A stretch of DNA of 64,000 nucleotides from Calendula officinalis (lineage: Eukaryota > Streptophyta > Magnoliopsida > Asterales > Asteraceae): assembly GCA_963853835.1 (NCBI GenBank), contig OY970830.1:43629466-43693465 (forward strand), read 5' to 3'. This document shows, one piece after another, positions 56,791 through 64,000 of this stretch (positions are counted from its first letter, which is position 1; each line of letters starts with the position of its first letter). The position numbers and the translations under genes were made by a program. The notes under the pieces were generated by a model. The model did no database searches, was not told where the DNA came from, and worked only from the letters and a program-made list of their open reading frames with translations.

Positions 56791-59700
56791 CCTTGAGCCT
56801 TGAGCCTTGAGCCTTGAACCTTGAGCCTTGAGCCTTGAGACTGGAGCCTTGAGAATGGAGACCTGAGCCTTGAGCCTTGAGACTGGAGCCTTGAGCCTTG
56901 AGACTGGAGCCTTGAGACTGGAGACCTGAGACTGGAGACCTGAGCCTTGAGCCCTGAGACCTGAGCCCTGAGCGTTGATGCTTGAACCATGACTTTTGAG
57001 CCTTGAGCCCTGAGCCGTGAGCCTTGAGCCTTGGGCCTTGGGACTTGAGCCTTGAGCCTTGAACCTTGAACCTTGAACCTTGAGCCTTGAGCCTTGAGCC
57101 TTTTGCCTTGAGCCTTGAGCCTTGAGCCTTGAGCCTTGAGCCTAGAGCCTTGAGCCTTGAGACTTGAGCCTTCAGCCTCGAGCCTCGAGCCATGAGCCTC
57201 GAGCCTGGAGCCTCGAGCCTCGAGCTTCGAGCCTTGAGCCTCGAGCCGTGAGCCTCGAGCCTCGAGCCTTCAGCCTTGAGCCTTGAGCCTTGAGCCTTGA
57301 GCCTTGTGAATTGAGCCTTGAGCCTGGAGGCTGGAGCCTTGAGCCTTAAGGCTTGAGCCTTGAGCCTTGTGAATTGAGCCTTGAGCCTTGAGCCTTGAGC
57401 CTTGAGCCTTGAAAATTGAGCCTTGAGCCTTGAGCCTTGACCCTTGAGCGTTGATGCTTGAGCCTTGAGCTTTGAGCCTTGAGCCTTGAGCCTTGAGCCA
57501 TGTGCCTTGATCCTTGAGCCTTGAGCCTTGAGCCTTGAGCCTTGAACCTTGAGCCTTGAGCCTTGACCATTGAGCCTTGAGCATTGAGCCTTGAGCTTTG
57601 AATCTTGAGCCTTGAGCCTTAACCCTTGAGACTTGAGCCTTGGGCCTTCAGCCTTCAGCCTTCAGCCTACAGCCTTTAACCTTGAGCCTGACCCTTGTGA
57701 ATTGAGCCTTGAGCCTTGAACCTTGAGCCTTGAGCCTTGAGCCTTGAGCCTTGAGCCTTGAGCCTTGAGCCTTGAGCCTTGGGCCTTGAGCCTTGAGCCT
57801 TGAGCCTTGAGCCTTGAGCGTTGATGCTAGAGCCTTGAGCTTTGAGCCTTGAGCCTTGAGCCTTGAGCCATGTGCCTTGATCCTTGAGCCTTGAGCCTTG
57901 ACCTTTGAGCCTTGAGCCGTGAGCCGTGAGCCTTGGGCCTTGGGCCTTGGGCCTTGCGTCTTGAGCCTTGAGCCTTGAGCCTTGAGCCTTGAGCCTTGAG
58001 CCTTGACCTTGAGCCCTGAGCCTTGAGCCCTGAGCCCTGAGCCCTGAGCGTTGATGCTTGAGCCTTGAACCATGACCTTGAGCCTTGAGCCCTGAGCCGT
58101 GAGCCTTGAGCCTTGGGCCTTGGGCCTTGATCCTTGAGCCTTGAGCCTTGAGCCTTGAGCCATGAGCCTTGAGCCTTGAGCCTGGAGCCTGGAGCCTTGA
58201 GCATCGAGCCTGGAGCCTGGAGCCTTGAGCCTTGAGCCTTGAGCCTTGAGCCTTGAGCCTTGAGCCTTGAGCGTTGATGCTTGAGCCATGAGCTTTGAGC
58301 CTTGAGCCTTGAGCCTTGAGCCATGTGCCTTGATCCTTGAGCCTTGAGCCTTGACCTTTAAGCCTTGAGCCGTGAGCCTTGGGCCTTGGGCCTTGAGCCT
58401 TGAGCCTTGAGCCTTGAGCCTTGAGCCTTGAGCCTTGAGCCTTGAGCCTTGAGCCTTGACCTTGAGCCCTGAGCCTTGAGCCCTGAGCCCTGAGCGTTGA
58501 TGCTTGAGCCTTGAACCTTGACCTTTGAGCCTTGAACCTTGACCTTTGACCCCTGAGCCCTGAGCCCTGAGCCCTGAGCCTTGAGCCTTGAGCCTTGAGC
58601 CTGGAGCCTTGAGCCTTGAGCCATGAGCCTTGTGAATTGAGCCTTGAGCCTTGAGCCTTGAGCCTTGAGCCTTGTGCCTGGAGCCTTGTGCCTTGAGCCC
58701 TGAGCCTTGAGCCCTGAGCCCTGAGCGTTGATGCTTGAGCCTTGAACCATGACCTTTGAGACTTGAGCCCTGAGCCGTGAGCCTTGAGCCTTGAGCCTTG
58801 GGCCTTGAGCCTTGAGCCTTGATCCTTGAACCTTGAGCCTTGAGCCTTGAGCCTTGAGCCTTGAGCCTTGAGCCTTGAGCCTTGAGCCTTGAGCCTAGAG
58901 CCTTGATCCTTGAGACTTGAGCCTTGAGCCTCGAGCCTGGAGCCATGAGCCTCGAGCCTGGAGCCTCGAGCCTCGAGCCTCGAGCCTTCAGCCTCGAGCC
59001 TCGACCCTTCAGCCTTGAGCCTTCAGCCTTGAGCCTTGAGCCTTGTGAATTGAGCCTTGAGCCTTGAGGCTTGAGCCTTGAGCCTTAATGCTTGAGCCTT
59101 GAGCCTTGTGAATTGAGCCTTGAGCCTTGAGCCTTGAGCCTTGAAAATTGAGCCTTGAGCCATGTGCCTTGAACCTTGAGCCTTGAGCCATGTGCCTTGA
59201 TCCTTGAGCCTTGAGCCTTGAGCCTTGAACCTTGAGCCTTGACCGTTGAGCCTTGAGCGTTGAGCCTTGAGCTTTGAGTCTTGAGCCTTGAGCCTTAACC
59301 CTTGAGACTTGAGCCATGGGCCTTCAGCCTTCAGCCTTCAGCCTACAGCCTTTAACCTTGAGCCTGACCCTTGTGAACTGAACCTTGAGCCTTGAACCTT
59401 GAGCCTTGAGCGTTGATGCTAGAGCTTGAGCCTTGAGCCATGTGCCTTGATCCTTGAGCCTTGAGCCTTGACCTTTGAGCCTTGAGCCGTGAGCCGTGAG
59501 CCTTGGGCCTTGGGCCTTGGGCCTTGCGTCTTGAGCCTTGAGCCTTGAGCCTTGAGCCTTGAGCCTTGACCTTGAGCCCTGAGCCCTGAGCCCTGAGCCC
59601 TGAGCCCTGAGCGTTGATGCTTGAGCCTTGAACCATGACCTTTGAGCCTTGAGCCCTGAGCCGTGAGCCTTGAGCCTTGGGCCTTGGGCCTTGATCCTTG

Positions 59701-61819
59701 AGCCTTGAGCCTTGAGCCTTGAGCCTTGAGCCATGAGCCTTGAGCCTGGAGCCTTGAGCCTGGAGCCTTGAGCATCGAGCCTGGAGCCTTGAGCCTTGAG
59801 CCTTGAGCCTTGAGCCTTGAGCCTTGAGCCTTGAGCCTTGAGCGTTGATGCTTGAGCCATGAGCTTTGAGCCTTGAGCCTTGAGCCTTGAGCCATGTGCC
59901 TTGATCCTTGAGCCTTGAGCCTTGACCTTTAAGCCTTGAGCCGTGAGCCTTGGGCCTTGGGCCTTGAGCCTTGAGCCTTGAGCCTTGAGCCTTGAGCCTT
60001 GAGCCTTGAGCCTTGAGCCTTGAGCCTTGAGCCTTGAGCCTTGAGCCTTGAGCGTTGAGCCTTGAGCCTTGACCTTGAGCCCTGAGCCTTGAGCCCTGAG
60101 CCCTGAGCGTTGATGCTTGAGCCTTGAACCTTGACCTTTGAGCCTTGAACCTTGACCTTTGACCCCTGAGCCCTGAGCCCTGAGCCCTGAGCCTTGAGCC
60201 TTGAGCCTTGAGCCTGGAGCCTTGAGCCTTGAGCCATGAGCCTTGTGAATTGAGCCTTGAGCCTTGAGCCTTGTGCCTGGAGCTTTGTGCCTTGAGCCCT
60301 GAGCCTTGAGCCCTGAGCCCTGAGCGTTGATGCTTGAGCCTTGAACCATGACCTTTGAGCCTTGAGCCCTGAGCCGTGAGCCTTGAGCCTTGGGCCTTGA
60401 GCCTTGAGCCTTGATCCTTGAACCTTGAGCCTTGAGCCTTGAGCCTTGAGCCTTCAGCCTTCAGCCTTGAGCCTTGAGCCTTGAGCCTTGAGCCTTGAGC
60501 CTAGAGCCTTGATCCTTGAGACTTGAGCCTTGATCCTCGAGCCTGGAGCCATGAGCCTCGAGCCTTGAGCCTCGAGCCTCGAGCCTCGAGCCTTCAGCCT
60601 CGAGCCTCGACCCTTCAGCCTTGAGCCTTCAGCCTTGAGCCTTGAGCCTTGTGAATTGAGCCTTGAGCCTTGAGGCTTGAGCCTTGAGCCTTAATGCTTG
60701 AGCCTTGAGCCTTGTGAATTGAGCCTTGAGCCTTGAGCCTTGAGCCTTGAAAATTTAGCCTTGAGCCATGTGCCTTGAACCTTGAGCCTTGAGCCATGTG
60801 CCTTGATCCTTGAGCCTTGAGCCTTGAGCCTTGAACCTTGAGCCTTGACCGTTGAGCCTTGAGCGTTGAGCCTTGAGCTTTGAGTCTTGAGCCTTGAGCC
60901 TTAACCCTTGAGACTTGAGCCATGGGCCTTGAGCCTTCAGCCTTCAGCCTACAGCCTTTAACCTTGAGCCTGACCCTTGTGAACTGAACCTTGAGCCTTG
61001 AACCTTGAGCCTTGAGCCTTGAGCCTTGAGCCTTGAGCCTTGAGCCTTGAGCCTTGAGCCTGGAGCCTTGAGCCTTGAGCCTTGAGCCTTAAGCCTTGAG
61101 CCATGAGCCGTGAGCCTTGGGCCTTGGGCATTGGGCCTTGAGCCTTGAGCCTTGAGCCTTGAGCCTTGAGCCTTGAGCCTTGAGCCTTGAGCCTTGAGCC
61201 TTGAGCCTTGAGCCTTGAGCCTTGAGCCTTGTTCCATGAGCCCTGAGCCTTGAGCCCTGAGCCCTGAGCGTTGATGCTTGAGCCTTGAACCTTGACCTTT
61301 GAGCCTTGAGACGTGAGCCTTGGGCCTTGGGCCTTGAGCCTTGAGCCTTGAGCCTTGAGCCTTGAGCCTTTGAGCCTTGAGCCCTGAGCCGTGAGCCTTG
61401 AGCCTTGGGCCTTGGGCCTTGATCCTTGATCCTTGAGCCTTGAGCCTTGAGCCTTGAGCCTTGAGCCTTGAGCCATGAGCCTTGAGCCTGGAGCCTTGAG
61501 CCTGGAGCCTTGAGCATCGAGCCTGGAGCCTTGAGCCTTGAGCCTTGAGCCTTGAGCCTTGAGCCTTGAGCCTTGAGCCTTGAGCCTTGTTCCATGAGCG
61601 TTGATGCTTGAGCCCTGAGCCCTGAGCGTTGATGCTTGAGCCTTGAACCTTGACCTTTGAGCCTTGAGTCGTGAGCCTTGGGCCTTGGGCCTTGGGCCTT
61701 GAGCCTTGAGCCTTGAGCCTTGAGCCTTGAGCCTTGAGCCTTGAGCCTTGAGCCTTGAGCCTTGAGCCTTGAGCCTTGAGCCTTGAGCCTTGAGCCTTGA
61801 GCCTTGAGCCTTGAGCCTT

Positions 61820-62135
61820 TGGGCATTGTGCCTTGAGCCTTGATTCTTGAGCCGTGAGAATTGGGCTTGAGCCTTGAGCCTTGACCCTTGATCCTTGACC
61901 ATTGAGCCTTAAGCCTTGAGCCGTCATCCTCGACCCTTCATACTTGACCCTTGACAGTTGAGCCTTAACCCTTGAGCTTTGAGCCTTGAGCCTTGAGCCT
62001 TGAGCCTTGACCCTTGACCCTTGACCTTTGACCCTTCATTCTTGAGCCTTGACCGTTGACCCTTGACCCTTGACCTTTTACCCTTCATTCTTGAGCCTTG
62101 AGCCTTGACCCTTGACCCTTGACCCTTGTTCCTTG
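61820..62135. repeat. TTGACCC-rich module, copy 4
   Basis: CCGTCATCCTCGACCC at about 61921, about 5.39 kb after copy 3. It is shorter than the others in its central TTGAGCC run. Confidence 0.8.
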
Positions 62136-64000
62136 AGCCTTGAGCCTTGAGCCTTGAGCCTTGAGACTGGAGCCTTGAGACTGGAGACCTGAGCCTTGAG
62201 CCTTGAGACTGGAGCCTTGAGCCTTGAGACTGGAGCCTTGAGACTGGAGACCTGAGCCCTGAGCCTTGAGCCCTGAGACCTGAGCCCTGAGCGTTGATGC
62301 TTGAACCATGACCTTTGAGCCTTGAGCCCTGAGCCGTGAGCCTTGAGCCTTGGGCCTTGGGACTTGAGCCTTGAGCCTTGAACCTTGAACCTTGAACCTT
62401 GAGCCTTGAGCCTTGAGCCTTTTGCCTTGAGCCTTGAGCGTTGAGCCTTGAGCCTTGAGCCTAGAGCCTTGAGCCTTGAGACTTGAGCCTTCAGCCTCGA
62501 GCCTCGAGCCATGAGCCTCGAGCCTGGAGCCTCGAGCTTCGAGCCTTGAGCCTCGAGCCGTGAGCCTCGAGCCTCGAGCCTTGAGCCTTGAGCCTTGAGC
62601 CTTGAGCCTTGAGCCTTGAGCCTTGAGCCTTGTGAATTGAGCCTTGAGCCTGGAGGCTGGAGCCTTGAGCCTTAAGGCTTGAGCCTTGAGCCTTGTGAAT
62701 TGAGCCTTGAGCCTTGAGCCTTGAGCCTTGAGCCTTGAAAATTGAGCCTTGAGCCTTGAGCCTTGACCCTTGAGCGTTGATGCTTGAGCCTTGAGCTTTG
62801 AGCCTTGAGCCTTGAGCCTTGAGCCATGTGCCTTGATCCTTGAGCCTTGAGCCTTGAGCCTTGAGCCTTGAACCTTGAGCCTTGAGCCTTGACCGTTGAG
62901 CCTTGAGCATTGAGCCTTGAGCTTTGAATCTTGAGCCTTGAGCCTTAACCCTTGAGACTTGAGCCTTGGGCCTTCAGCCTTCAGCCTTCAGCCTACAGCC
63001 TTTAACCTTGAGCCTGACCCTTGTGAATTGAGCCTTGAGCCTTGAACCTTGAGCCTTGAGCCTTGAGCCTTGAGCCTTAAGCCTTGAGCCTTGAGCCTTG
63101 AGCCTTGGGCCTTGAGCCTTGAGCCTTGAGCCTTGAGCCTTGAGCGTTGATGCTTGAGCCTTGAGCCTTGAGCTTTGAGCCTTGAGCCTTGAGCCTTGAG
63201 CCATGTGCCTTGATCCTTGAGCCTTGAGCCTTGACCTTTGAGCCTTGAGCCGTGAGCCGTGAGCCTTGGGCCTTGGGCCTTGGGCCTTGCGTCTTGAGCC
63301 TTGAGCCTTGAGCCTTGAGCCTTGAGCCTTGAGCCTTGAGCCTTGAGCCTTGAGCCTTGAGCCTTGAGCCTGGAGCCTTGAGCCTTGAGCCTTGAGCCTT
63401 GAGCCTTAAGCCTTGAGCCATGAGCCGTGAGCCTTGGGCCTTGGGCATTGGGCCTTGAACCTTGAGCCTTGAGCCTTGAGCCTTGAGCCTTGAGCCTTGA
63501 GCCTTGAGCCTTGAGCCTTGAGCCTTGAGCCTTGTTCCATGAGCCCTGAGCCTTGAGCCCTGAGCCCTGAGCGTTGATGCTTGAGCCTTGAACCTTGACC
63601 TTTGAGCCTTGAGCCGTGAGCCTTGGGCCTTGGGCCTTGAGCCTTGAGCCTTGAGCCTTTGAGCCTTGAGCCGTGAGCCGTGAGCCGTGAGCCTTGAGCC
63701 TTGGGCCTTGGGCCTTGATCCTTGATCCTTGAGCCTTGAGCCTTGAGCCTTGAGCCTTGAGCCTTGAGCCATGAGCCTTGAGCCTGGAGCCTTGAGCCTG
63801 GAGCCTTGAGCATCGAGCCTGGAGCCTTGAGCCTTGAGCCTTGAGCCTTGAGCCTTGAGCCTTGAGCCTTGAGCCTTGAGCCTTGTTCCATGAGCGTTGA
63901 TGCTTGAGCCCTGAGCCCTGAGCGTTGATGCTTGAGCCTTGAACCTTGACCTTTGAGCCTTGAGTCGTGAGCCTTGGGCCTTGGGCCTTGGGCCTTGAGC

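Larger units (their letters stand above)
28361..64000. repeat. TTGAGCC heptanucleotide satellite array, right part
   Basis: The array resumes in the same orientation and phase after the retrotransposon and continues through the right edge of the window, about 5,090 monomers. The variant monomers are those of domain B on the left side plus additional families described below. No second transposon copy, gene or orientation switch was found in it. Confidence 0.97.
55332..64000. repeat. Satellite domain E3: HORs of about 1.6-2.3 kb to the window edge
   Basis: Markers are at about 55332, 57618, 59294, 60900 and 62944, with steps of 2,286, 1,676, 1,606 and 2,044 bp. Copies at 59294 and 60900 share ACTTGAGCCATGGGCC and GTGAACTGAACC. 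The array is still regular at 64000, so its right end lies outside the window. Confidence 0.8.

Noticed and set aside
262..64000. Telomeric or degenerate telomeric repeat
   Set aside because: The monomer is seven bases like plant TTTAGGG, but the best alignment matches only four of seven positions. I saw no TTTAGGG run, only isolated TTTAGCC and CCCTAAG variants.
262..64000. CRISPR array
   Set aside because: Repeats are contiguous 7-bp units with no unique spacers, in a plant context with no cas genes.

Overview
The window is plant nuclear DNA, probably from a eudicot. The plant assignment rests on one intact-ended Ty3-gypsy chromovirus-type LTR retrotransposon with a plant-style initiator-tRNA-Met primer binding site. 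The eudicot assignment is inference, and nothing in the window identifies a species. I see no host protein-coding gene and no rRNA or tRNA gene.

About 55.2 kb of the 64 kb is one head-to-tail array of a 7-bp monomer, TTGAGCC on the + strand (GGCTCAA on the other). It occupies 262-19813 and 28361-64000 and runs off the right edge. The orientation never flips. The monomers are not a plain microsatellite. In-phase variants such as TTGTGAA, TTGAAAA, TTGGGCC, TGGAGCC, TCGAGCC, TTTAGCC and TTGACCC recur in a fixed order, giving higher-order repeats (HORs) of about 0.6 kb, 1.13 kb, 1.32 kb, 1.62 kb, 1.67-1.71 kb and 1.93 kb in successive domains. The clearest is a dimeric HOR of about 1.62 kb (about 930 + 692 bp) between 8.7 and 11.3 kb. 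This HOR organisation on a 7-bp monomer is the most unusual feature of the window.

The array is interrupted by an 8,547-bp LTR retrotransposon (19814-28360) flanked by a 5-bp target duplication, CTTGA. Its two LTRs (1,836 and 1,838 bp) differ by only eight substitutions and three length changes by my reading, so the insertion is young. The internal region encodes Gag with zinc knuckles, protease, reverse transcriptase, RNase H, integrase and a chromodomain-like tail in one ancestral frame. That frame is now broken by a 1-bp frameshift near 24600 and a stop codon at 26025-26027. The insertion splits one HOR copy whose uninterrupted paralogue lies at about 18831-18998, so it came after the local amplification.

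The first 261 bp are non-repetitive and resemble the 3' end of a second LTR element inserted in, or bordering, the array.

The very long open frames on the minus strand (up to 1,121 codons of a repeated LKAQGSR heptapeptide) follow directly from a stop-free 7-bp monomer. I do not annotate them as genes.
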